From assembly GCA_947479815.1 (NCBI GenBank), contig CANKAT010000016.1:1-48004 (forward strand): a DNA stretch of 48,004 nucleotides. The letters run 5' to 3'. Every line of letters begins with the position of its first letter. The first letter of the stretch is position 1. The notes beneath the pieces are model-generated. The model was given only the letters and a program-made list of their open reading frames with translations. It had not been told where the DNA came from and made no database searches. Below, one piece after another: positions 35,279 to 43,437 of the stretch. Made by a program: the position numbers and the translations under genes. Source of the DNA: Sphingobacteriaceae bacterium. Its GTDB lineage: Bacteria; Bacteroidota; Bacteroidia; Sphingobacteriales; Sphingobacteriaceae.

Positions 35279-36580
35279 ATGGAAATGCTAAAGAGGAATA
35301 AAATAAATGCGACAGTATTGCTGTATGCTATGATGCGCGATTTTAGAACAAATGCTGTTATCCTATTTCTATTGATCCTTTTTGGCATTTCCAATAATAT
35401 ACATGCTCAAGAAATCGATCTTTTATTAAAAGGAGGGCGTGTTATTGATGCCAAAAATAAGATCGATGCCAAGTTAGATGTTGCTGTAAAAGATGGTAAA
35501 ATATTCAAAGTGGCCTCTGGCATACCTACAACTGAGGCAAAAAAAGTGGTGGATGTAAGTGGTTTGATTGTTTCGCCCGGCCTGATTAATATGCATACAC
35601 ATGTTTACGCCGGAAGTAAACCGGGATTTACCGATGGAACATCAAGCCAACTGCCTGATGCCTTTGCACCGCGTGCTGGCATAACTACAGTTGTTGATGC
35701 GGGAACTTCAGGTTGGCTTACCTTCCCTGATTTCAAAGCTAAAATCATTGATGGATCTAATACCCGTGTTCTTGCTTTCCTAAGTATTGCAGCCTCCGGA
35801 TATTCTGTAGATAAAGAACAGGAAAATATCAGTGGTATGGATGCTCAGAAAACTGCCGAAACAGTAAAAAAATATTCGGATATTTTGGTTGGTGTAAGAA
35901 TTGGCCGCTATGAAACAGATGATAACTGGACTCCCTTTGATCGGGCAGTTGAAGCAGCAACCTTATCAAATACTCCACTTTTTGTGGAGTGTCATTTGCC
36001 AAAATATTCACTTGAAGATCAGCTAAAGCATATGCGTCCTGGTGATATTATGACTCATGCCTTTGAAAATGTTGCAGAACGAATGACAGTTGTTGATGAA
36101 CAGGGTAAAGTAAGACCTTTTGTAAAGGAAGCTCAGAAACGGGGAATACTCTTTGATATTGGTCATGGAGGTGGAGGCTTTTGGTTTAATCAAGCTATTC
36201 CTGCCTTTCGGCAAGGGCTTTTCCCCAATTCTTTTGGTACGGATGAGCATCGTACAAGCATGAATTCAGGAATGAAAACCATGTTAAACGTGATGTCAAA
36301 ATATCTCAATATGGGTATGGGTTTACCAGACATTATTGCTCGCGGTAGCTGGAATGCAGCCAAGTCGATTAAAAGAGATGACCTTGGAAATTTGTCTGTT
36401 GGCTCTGTTGCAGATATTGCAGTATTGAGTGTTAACACAGGGAAATTTGGCTTTGTTGACTCCGGGAATAATAAGATCAACGGAGATCGTAAGTTTGAAG
36501 CAGAGCTAACTGTGAGGGCTGGAAAAATAATTTGGGATCTGAACGGACTATCCGCCAAAAATATGGCCACAACTAATTAA
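35279..36580 (+). CDS. Exported amidohydrolase-family protein, type B, copy 1
   Basis: This is a paralogue of type A with the same layout: a signal region (about 1-44, ending HAQ), then EIDLLLKGGRVIDAKN. It keeps His106 and His108 (NMHTH), His260 (MTHAF), the GHGGGG histidine and the GTDEH aspartate. However, the carboxylated-lysine position reads Arg207 (LVGVRIGRY), and the next strand has FVECH (Glu237, His239) instead of the VHIG that I recall for cytosolic relatives. The metal centre should differ from type A: possibly one metal, or a different role. ATG at 35279 is used; Met3, Met18 or Met19 could be the true start. It is 32 bp before SelA-like copy 2. Confidence 0.82.
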   Translation: MEMLKRNKINATVLLYAMMRDFRTNAVILFLLILFGISNNIHAQEIDLLLKGGRVIDAKNKIDAKLDVAVKDGKIFKVASGIPTTEAKKVVDVSGLIVSPGLINMHTHVYAGSKPGFTDGTSSQLPDAFAPRAGITTVVDAGTSGWLTFPDFKAKIIDGSNTRVLAFLSIAASGYSVDKEQENISGMDAQKTAETVKKYSDILVGVRIGRYETDDNWTPFDRAVEAATLSNTPLFVECHLPKYSLEDQLKHMRPGDIMTHAFENVAERMTVVDEQGKVRPFVKEAQKRGILFDIGHGGGGFWFNQAIPAFRQGLFPNSFGTDEHRTSMNSGMKTMLNVMSKYLNMGMGLPDIIARGSWNAAKSIKRDDLGNLSVGSVADIAVLSVNTGKFGFVDSGNNKINGDRKFEAELTVRAGKIIWDLNGLSAKNMATTN

Positions 36581-36612
36581 TTAAAAAACAAAAAATCTAA
36601 AATATATTCAAT

Positions 36613-38256
36613 ATGAAACGCAGAAATGTAATTAAAGGCTTAGCCTTGCTTCCAGTAGCAGGGAGTATTATTTCTCAAAAGTCTGTTGTTGCGGCACCCA
36701 TCACAAGTGCTAATTCAGTCAATATATTGCCTGTGACTGAAGCATCATTCATGGCTGATACAAATATCTTCAGAAGAATTGGTGTAGAACCCGTTATTAA
36801 TTGCATGGGTACTTACACAATTATTGGGGGTTCAATTGAACGGCCAGCTGTGCGTGAGGCTATGGAAGCTGCATCACATAATTTTGTGCAATATGATGAA
36901 TTGGCAGATGCTATCGGACAGCGTCTAGCAGACCTTACCGGTGCAGAATGGGGAATGGTTTCTGCTGGATGTGCCGCTGGTCTTAAACATATTACTGCGG
37001 CTTGCGTTACGGGCGGTAATCCTGAAAAGCTGATCCGCATTCCTGATCTCAGCGGTTTTGATAAAACCGAAGTGATCATCCCGAGGTATTCCCGCAATGC
37101 CTATGATCATGGTATTCGAAATATAGGTGTAACTATCGTTCATGTGAGTACCCCCGAAGAACTTGAAAATGCAATCAATTCGAAAACGGCAATGATCTAT
37201 CTATCTGCAGGCTCGCAATCTGAAGCTGGACAGCCACTTTCACTAGAAGCTATCTCTGCAATTGCAAAGCCCAAAAATATTCCTGTTCTGATTGATGTGG
37301 CAGCTCAAAACCTGACCATTCCTCCTGTGCATTTTAAAAGAGGTGCTACCTTGGTAGCCTATAGTGGCGGAAAGGCAATTTGTGGTCCGCAGTGTGCCGG
37401 ACTCATGCTCGGTGATAAATCTATTTTGATGTCTGCATGGCAGGCAAGCTCGCCGCACCATGGTCCTGGACGAGATAATAAAGTTGGGCGTGAAGAAATG
37501 ATTGGTATGATGGCGGCTGTTGAAGATTGGGTAAAACGTGATCATTCCGGCGATTGGAAAAAATGGTTATCCTGGTTAGATACTATTTCAAAGAAAATAT
37601 CAGGTATCGATGGAATTAAGATCACAATCACAGAACCAGCTGGTTTGTCAAATAAGTCGCCGGTATTGAAAGTAAGCTGGGATCCTGCAAAATTGCATGT
37701 AACTGGTTTTGAAATAGCCGAAGAACTGGGACGGAATAAGCCAAGAATTGCTCTGGCTGCAAGAGACGAAAGCGATGGCATAACTTCTGTAAATATTACT
37801 ACCGGACAAATGCAGGCTGGAGAAGAAAAAATTATTGCCGAGCGCTTGTATGAAGTGCTTTCCAAGAATCGTCAAGCCAAGCCTGAAATGTCAGCTCCTG
37901 CAGCTAATCTGAATGGTACTTGGGATGTAAGTATAAAATTCTTTAGTAGTACAAGTCAGCATAGCTTTAATATAGTTCAGGATGGTAACTGGTTTTCTGG
38001 CACACATAAGGCAGATTTTGACACAAGAAACCTGGCGGGTACTATTGACGGTAGTCAAATTAAATTTGAGAGTACAATAAAAATCATTGCTGATAATATT
38101 AATTATTTGTTCCAGGGCACAGTAAACGGTGATACCATGTCTGGAGATATTCACTTGGGTGAGTACAGAACGGCTAAATTTACTGCTATCCGAAATTCTG
38201 CAAAACCTGCACGGAAAAGAATTCAGATTCCTGGTGGCCCACCTTTGGCTACCTAA
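36613..38256 (+). CDS. SelA-like PLP enzyme, exported, copy 2, with C-terminal beta domain
   Basis: Same architecture as copy 1: a Tat-type signal (MKRRNVIKGLALLPVAG), PLP fold with Lys254 in VAYSGGKAICGPQ and Asp228 in LIDVAAQN, and the extra C-terminal domain from about residue 435 (GTWDVSIKFF to EYRTAKFTAI). It is closer to copy 3 than to copy 1 by eye (RYSR(N/Q), IRIPDL, HHGPGRDNK shared). It closes the first A-B-SelA cassette and is followed by a strong terminator. Presumed function: beta-elimination of ammonia from a hydroxylated amino acid in the periplasm; the substrate is not known. Confidence 0.8.
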   Translation: MKRRNVIKGLALLPVAGSIISQKSVVAAPITSANSVNILPVTEASFMADTNIFRRIGVEPVINCMGTYTIIGGSIERPAVREAMEAASHNFVQYDELADAIGQRLADLTGAEWGMVSAGCAAGLKHITAACVTGGNPEKLIRIPDLSGFDKTEVIIPRYSRNAYDHGIRNIGVTIVHVSTPEELENAINSKTAMIYLSAGSQSEAGQPLSLEAISAIAKPKNIPVLIDVAAQNLTIPPVHFKRGATLVAYSGGKAICGPQCAGLMLGDKSILMSAWQASSPHHGPGRDNKVGREEMIGMMAAVEDWVKRDHSGDWKKWLSWLDTISKKISGIDGIKITITEPAGLSNKSPVLKVSWDPAKLHVTGFEIAEELGRNKPRIALAARDESDGITSVNITTGQMQAGEEKIIAERLYEVLSKNRQAKPEMSAPAANLNGTWDVSIKFFSSTSQHSFNIVQDGNWFSGTHKADFDTRNLAGTIDGSQIKFESTIKIIADNINYLFQGTVNGDTMSGDIHLGEYRTAKFTAIRNSAKPARKRIQIPGGPPLAT

Positions 38257-38263
38257 TTAATCG

Positions 38264-38295
38264 CCCTGCTGGTGATAGCTCCAGCAGGGTATTTT
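38264..38295 (+). terminator. Terminator after SelA-like copy 2
   Basis: CCCTGCTGG (38264-38272) and CCAGCAGGG (38281-38289) form a perfect 9-bp GC-rich stem with an 8-base loop, followed by TATTTTG. It splits the catabolic locus into two transcription units, or allows partial read-through into the CBM9-like gene. Confidence 0.8.
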
Positions 38296-38351
38296 GTTAT
38301 TAAGCTTCATAATTTTTTAGAACTATTCATCAATAAACTACCAATAATTTA

Positions 38352-39089
38352 ATGAAAAAATTTAGAACGATTACCTCTGTTATTCTTCTTTTGACAGTTT
38401 TTATACCAATGGTTTATTCACAGAATTCATCAACTAATGCCGAACTTTCAGCCTACTCTGTAAAAAGAGCCGTTCAGGGAGTGAATGTGAACGATAAATG
38501 GAATGATGCTGCCTGGAAGGGTGTAGAATCAGTTAAAATTCAAAATTATATGGGCGAAATGCCCAAATTTAAACCTCAGGCAGAGGCAAAAATGGTATAT
38601 GATGATCAGTTTATTTACGTGATCTACCGAGTCAAAGATCGCTACGTTCGCAGTATAACCCAAAAAATCAATGGTAAAGTGTGGGAGGATTCAGCAGTTG
38701 AATTCTTTTTCTCGCCAGAAGCAAATAATCCCATCAATTACTTTAACCTGGAGATCAATTGTGGAGGCACTCCTTTATTTCATCATAAAAAAGGAAAACC
38801 AACAGTTGAGGATATTCAGAAAATAGAGATCGCAGCCTCATTGCCAAAGGTGGTTGATCCAGAAATAACTAAGCGTGTTACTTGGACCATGTCTTTCAAA
38901 ATACCGTTAGACATGCTTGAAAAATATACCAATGTGGTTCGTCCAAAGACCGGTGTTTCTTGGAGAGCTAATTTTTATAAGATCGCAGAAATAAATTCCA
39001 ATAAGCATTATATTACATGGAATGAAGTTAAAAATCCTAAGCCTCAATTTCACTTACCTCAATTTTTCGGGGTATTAAATTTTCAGTAA
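38352..39089 (+). CDS. Exported CBM9-like carbohydrate-binding family protein
   Basis: A Sec signal (1-23, ending VYSQ) precedes one CBM9-like beta-sandwich (about 40-243). The marks are VNVNDKWNDAAWKGV, then AEAKMVYDDQFIYVIYRVKD, VWEDSAVEFFFSP and WTMSFKIPLDML, a pattern common to the family 9-like proteins of Bacteroidota. Classic CBM9 modules bind reducing ends of sugars, but many free-standing exported homologues have no known ligand. It opens the second half of the locus after a terminator and lies 29 bp before amidohydrolase A copy 2. It may present substrate to the exported enzymes. Confidence 0.8.
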   Translation: MKKFRTITSVILLLTVFIPMVYSQNSSTNAELSAYSVKRAVQGVNVNDKWNDAAWKGVESVKIQNYMGEMPKFKPQAEAKMVYDDQFIYVIYRVKDRYVRSITQKINGKVWEDSAVEFFFSPEANNPINYFNLEINCGGTPLFHHKKGKPTVEDIQKIEIAASLPKVVDPEITKRVTWTMSFKIPLDMLEKYTNVVRPKTGVSWRANFYKIAEINSNKHYITWNEVKNPKPQFHLPQFFGVLNFQ

Positions 39090-39118
39090 AACTGGTGTCT
39101 ATATAAATTACCGTTAAC

Positions 39119-40411
39119 ATGAAGTTTTTGTTCAATAAAAATGTTATTTCTAAAAAGGCTTATTACAGGTTCTCAATAGGTATTGTTCTATTGATCATTT
39201 GTCAATTTGGCTATGCTCAGGAAATCGATATTTTATTAAAGGGCGCCCATCTTATTGATCCCAAAAACAAGATCGATTCCAAAATGGATGTGGGAATTGT
39301 AAATGGCAAGATAGCTCGTGTAGCTAAAGATATTCCTATAGGATCTGCTGCGAAAATCATTGATGTAACTGGATTTTATATCTCTCCTGGGATAATCGAT
39401 ATGCATGTTCATGTTTTTCAGGGTACCGATAAATACAGCACATCGGTTGGTAATTCTTCACGCAGTCAGCAAGCTGATGCATTCTCTTTCAGAGCAGGTG
39501 TTACTACTGTTGTAGATGCCGGATCTTCTGGCTGGAGGAATTTCCCTTTGTTTAAAGAACAAACCATTGATAAATCGCAAACAAGAATTCTGGCTTTCCT
39601 CAACGTAATTGGCAATGGAATGATTGGCCGTTTTCAGGAACAAGATGTGAATGACATGAATCCTGTCATGAATGCTCACATGATCAACAGACTTTATCCA
39701 ACTATTCTTGTTGGTATTAAATCTGCGCATTATTGGGGTGAATTTACCTCTGTAGATAAGGCTGTTGAGTCAGGTAAGCTTGCAAATGTGCCAATAATGG
39801 TTGATTTTGGTGAGCATAATCCGGCTAATTCTATCGAGTCTTTATTTTTAAAACACCTTCGTCCTGGAGATATTTTTACCCATACATTTTCTGAGATCAG
39901 TACCGGAAGAGAGTCTGTTGTGGATGAAAAAACAAGAAAAGTAAAACCTTTTGTATTTGAAGCACAAAAACGGGGGGTTATTTTTGATGTTGGACACGGT
40001 GGTGGTGCATTTTCATGGGCACAGGCCGTTCCTGCATTTCAGCAGGGTTTTTACCCGAATGTGATAAGTTCAGACTTGCATGATCAGAGCATGAATAGCG
40101 GAATGAAGGATATGGCGAATGTGATGTCTAAATTTCTCGCTATGGGAATGAGTCTTCAAGATGTCATTTTGAGGTCTACCTGGAATCCCGCACAGGTAAT
40201 TAAACGTCCAGACCTTGGTCATTTAAGTGTTGGTTCAGAGGCTGATTTGGCAGTTTTCAAGGTTCGAGAAGGAGAATTTGGCTACACTGATGTGCGCAAA
40301 ATTGCTGTATCAGGAACTAAAAAGTTAGAGGCAGAATTAACGATTCGAGCAGGTAAAGTGGTATGGGATCTGAATGGCCTGAGCGGACAGAAATGGACGA
40401 TAGAAAAATAA
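39119..40411 (+). CDS. Exported amidohydrolase/deacetylase-family metallohydrolase, type A, copy 2
   Basis: This is a close paralogue of the gene at 33931. A Sec signal ends near YAQ (residue 34), then EIDILLKGAHLIDPKN. It keeps His96/His98 (DMHVH), Lys201 (VGIKSAHY), His255 (FTHTF), the GHGGGA histidine and the SSD aspartate, with Asp229 again in VDFG. The type A mark GSSGWRNFP is shared exactly with copy 1. Differences cluster in the loop around residues 100-125 and 165-205, which may change substrate choice. It opens the second A-B-SelA cassette; type B copy 2 follows after 24 bp. Confidence 0.82.
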   Translation: MKFLFNKNVISKKAYYRFSIGIVLLIICQFGYAQEIDILLKGAHLIDPKNKIDSKMDVGIVNGKIARVAKDIPIGSAAKIIDVTGFYISPGIIDMHVHVFQGTDKYSTSVGNSSRSQQADAFSFRAGVTTVVDAGSSGWRNFPLFKEQTIDKSQTRILAFLNVIGNGMIGRFQEQDVNDMNPVMNAHMINRLYPTILVGIKSAHYWGEFTSVDKAVESGKLANVPIMVDFGEHNPANSIESLFLKHLRPGDIFTHTFSEISTGRESVVDEKTRKVKPFVFEAQKRGVIFDVGHGGGAFSWAQAVPAFQQGFYPNVISSDLHDQSMNSGMKDMANVMSKFLAMGMSLQDVILRSTWNPAQVIKRPDLGHLSVGSEADLAVFKVREGEFGYTDVRKIAVSGTKKLEAELTIRAGKVVWDLNGLSGQKWTIEK

Positions 40412-40435
40412 AATGTTAAAATAATTTTAAGAATA

Positions 40436-41704
40436 ATGAAAACTTATATAAGTAATTCCAATTCAAAGACTTTTGCATTTAAAATACGCTTAGTTGTATT
40501 ATTTGCATTTTTAATAGTGCCTAGGTTGATACAAGCCCAGGAAATTGATCTTTTATTAAAAGGGGGACGAGTATTAGATCCCAAAAATAGTTTGGATTCA
40601 AAAATGGATGTGGCTGTAAAAGACGGAAAGATTTATCGTATTGCAGCTGAAATCCCTTCTTCAAGTGCAAAAAAAGTATTGGATGTTAGCGGTTTGCTTG
40701 TGTCTCCGGGATTGATTAATATCCATACTCACGTTTATGCAGGAAGTAAACCGGGCTTTGCTGATGGTCAGTCCAGTCAGTTACCTGATGCTTTTGCGCC
40801 TCGATCAGGTATTACCACGGTAGTTGATGCCGGTACTACTGGATGGCGAACCTTCCCTGATTTTAAGTCAAAGGTGGTTGACCCTTCTTTAACCCGTGTT
40901 TTGGCCTTTATTAATATTTTCGAGACCGGTTTTAGCGCAGGCTCAGCAATTGAACCCGATTTAAATACATTAGATGTTCAAATGACTGTGGATGCCATCA
41001 AAAAATATCCTGATTTTATTGTGGGTACCCGTATTGGACATTATAAAGGTAAAAGCTGGATTCCATTTGATAAGGCTTCTGAAGCTGCCAAAATTGCGGA
41101 TAAACCTCTTTTTGTTGAATGCCACATGCCTGAGTATTCTCTAGAAGATCAATTAAAAAGAATGCGTTCTGGTGATATCATTACGCACTCTTTTGAAAAT
41201 GTTTCAGAACGAATGCCTATTGTAGATGAACAGGGTAAACTGAGAGCCTTTGTTCTGGAGGCACAAAATAGAGGGGTTTTGTTTGATGTAGGTCATGGAG
41301 GTGTTGGATTCTGGTTTAACCAGGCAATACCTGCATTAAAACAGGGCCTTCTGCCAAATTCTTTTGGTACAGATGAACACAGAACAAGTATGAATGCAGG
41401 GATGAAGAATATGTTAAACGTGATGTCAAAATACTTGACAATAGGCATGAGCATTCCAGACATCATTGCCAGTGGAAGTTGGAAACCTGCCAAATCAATT
41501 AAAAGAGAAGATCTTGGTAATTTGAGTGTTGGTTCTGTAGCTGATATCGCTGTTTTAAGTATTTTAAACGGTAAATATGGCTATGTAGATTCTGGCGGTA
41601 ACCGGATTGAAGGCAATCAAAAGTTTGAAGCAGAATTGACAGTAAGAGCTGGTCGAATTATTTGGGATCTGAATGGCCTGGCAGCCACGCCTTATACAAA
41701 ATAG
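40436..41704 (+). CDS. Exported amidohydrolase-family protein, type B, copy 2
   Basis: This is a close paralogue of the gene at 35279. A signal ends near QAQ (residue 35), then EIDLLLKGGRVLDPKN. It has His97/His99 (NIHTH), Arg199 (VGTRIGHY) in place of the carboxylated lysine, Glu228 and His230 in FVECHMPEYS, and the FGTDEHRTSMN segment shared exactly with copy 1. So the K-to-R change is fixed in both type B copies and is not a one-off mutation. The gene is 36 bp before SelA-like copy 3. Confidence 0.82.
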   Translation: MKTYISNSNSKTFAFKIRLVVLFAFLIVPRLIQAQEIDLLLKGGRVLDPKNSLDSKMDVAVKDGKIYRIAAEIPSSSAKKVLDVSGLLVSPGLINIHTHVYAGSKPGFADGQSSQLPDAFAPRSGITTVVDAGTTGWRTFPDFKSKVVDPSLTRVLAFINIFETGFSAGSAIEPDLNTLDVQMTVDAIKKYPDFIVGTRIGHYKGKSWIPFDKASEAAKIADKPLFVECHMPEYSLEDQLKRMRSGDIITHSFENVSERMPIVDEQGKLRAFVLEAQNRGVLFDVGHGGVGFWFNQAIPALKQGLLPNSFGTDEHRTSMNAGMKNMLNVMSKYLTIGMSIPDIIASGSWKPAKSIKREDLGNLSVGSVADIAVLSILNGKYGYVDSGGNRIEGNQKFEAELTVRAGRIIWDLNGLAATPYTK

Positions 41705-41740
41705 AAAAAGGATTTTTTAGTTAAAATATAGTATAACAGC

Positions 41741-43402
41741 ATGAAACGCAGAGATGTAATTAAGGGACTGGCTATGTTACCGGTTGTTGGAAGTGTTCTA
41801 TCAAGTGATTCGGTTTTGGCAGGAACTGTTACAGAAAATAAATCTTTAGCGCAAAGTTCAGAATCGCTAAGTACATTGAATTCCTTTTTGTCAGAAACTA
41901 ATATATACAGAACAATGGGTGTTGAGCCCATCATCAATTGTAGGGGCTCTTATACCATTATAGGAGGGTCAATCAAAAGGCCAAAAGTCAAACTTGCCTT
42001 AGAAGCGGCCAGCACAAACTTTGTACAGCTCGATGAGCTTGCTGAAGCTGTTGGAAAGCGTCTTGCAGAGCTCACAAAATCAGAATGGGGAATGGTTTCT
42101 TCAGGATGTGCAGCCGGAGTAAAACATATTACGGCAGCTTGCGTTACTGGTGGAAGCCCAGAAAGACTCATCCGCATTCCTGATCTTACCGGATTTGAAA
42201 AAACGGAGGTTATCATTCCAAGATATTCTCGCCAGCACTATGATCATGCAGTCCGGAATATTGGTGTAAAAATAATCACTGTATCTACTCCTGAAGAATT
42301 AGAAAAGGCCATCAATTCAAAAACTGCAATGATCTACCTTACTTCAGGCACGCCTGGTGCTGCTTCTGATACAGGTCAGCCCTTATCTTTAGAGGTGATT
42401 GCCTCAATAGCTAAACCAAAAAATATTCCAATTTTGATGGATGCCGCAGCAGAGAGTTTGACCATTCCACCCTATCATTTAAAGAGAGGAGCAGATATAG
42501 TAGCCTACAGCGGTGGTAAAACTATCCGTGGCCCGCAGTCGGCAGGATTAATGCTCGGAAATAAAAATATTTTATTAGCCGCATGGCAGGCAAGTGCTCC
42601 GCATCATGGCCCGGGCCGCGACAATAAACTAGATCGTGATGAAATTGTAGGAATGGTTGCAGCAGTTGAAGACTGGCTAGAGCGGGATCATGAGGGGGAG
42701 TGGAAAAGATGGCTTAGTTGGCTTGACGTCATATCAAAGAAAGTTACTCAGATCAATGGTATAAGCACCAAGGTTGTTGAACCCATCAATTTGAACAATA
42801 AATATCCGGTACTTCATATTATCTGGGATCCTGAAAAATTTTACGTTACAGGATATGAAATTGCAGAAGAAGTGGGAAGAAATAAGCCAAGAATAGCTCT
42901 TGGAAATCGAGATGAACCTGATGGTACAACCTCCATACAGATTACGCCGGGGCACATGCAGGTGGGTGAAGAAAAGATTGTTGCCGACCGGTTATTTGAA
43001 GTATTATCGAAAAAGCGTAGCCCAAAGCCCGAGATGAAAACGCCCGCAATAAACCTAAGCGGACGATGGGATGTTGAAGTTCACTATGCATTAAGTACCA
43101 GCCAGCATTCTTTTACGATTGAACAGGATGGAAACTGGATTCAGGGAACTCATAAAGGAGATCTGGACACTAAAAATATGGTGGGTACAATTGATGGAGA
43201 TGAAGTGAAGATTAAGAGTACGATTCCTATCGTTGGGAATATTATTATTTACCTTTTCTCCGGAAAAGTGAGTGGTGATACCATATCAGGAGATATCCAT
43301 ATGGGTGAATACCTAACAGCAAAATTTACAGCAAAGCGAAATAAAACTAAGCTTCCGCGTCAAAAAGTGATGATTCCGGGAGGTCAGCCTTTAGCTACCT
43401 GA
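41741..43402 (+). CDS. SelA-like PLP enzyme, exported, copy 3, with C-terminal beta domain
   Basis: A Tat-type signal (MKRRDVIKGLAMLPVVG), PLP Lys260 in VAYSGGKTIRGPQ, Asp234 in LMDAAAES, and the extra C-terminal beta domain (GRWDVEVHYA to EYLTAKFTAK) are present. It has a 3-residue longer loop near 205 (GTPGAASDTGQP) and IRG where copies 1 and 2 have ICG just after the PLP lysine, a change near the active site. The 553-residue length includes about 110 residues beyond the cytosolic family. It closes the second cassette; the amidohydrolase_2 gene follows after 35 bp. Confidence 0.8.
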   Translation: MKRRDVIKGLAMLPVVGSVLSSDSVLAGTVTENKSLAQSSESLSTLNSFLSETNIYRTMGVEPIINCRGSYTIIGGSIKRPKVKLALEAASTNFVQLDELAEAVGKRLAELTKSEWGMVSSGCAAGVKHITAACVTGGSPERLIRIPDLTGFEKTEVIIPRYSRQHYDHAVRNIGVKIITVSTPEELEKAINSKTAMIYLTSGTPGAASDTGQPLSLEVIASIAKPKNIPILMDAAAESLTIPPYHLKRGADIVAYSGGKTIRGPQSAGLMLGNKNILLAAWQASAPHHGPGRDNKLDRDEIVGMVAAVEDWLERDHEGEWKRWLSWLDVISKKVTQINGISTKVVEPINLNNKYPVLHIIWDPEKFYVTGYEIAEEVGRNKPRIALGNRDEPDGTTSIQITPGHMQVGEEKIVADRLFEVLSKKRSPKPEMKTPAINLSGRWDVEVHYALSTSQHSFTIEQDGNWIQGTHKGDLDTKNMVGTIDGDEVKIKSTIPIVGNIIIYLFSGKVSGDTISGDIHMGEYLTAKFTAKRNKTKLPRQKVMIPGGQPLAT

Positions 43403-43437
43403 TCATAAATATTTAATAAATATTAAACCATTTTTCC

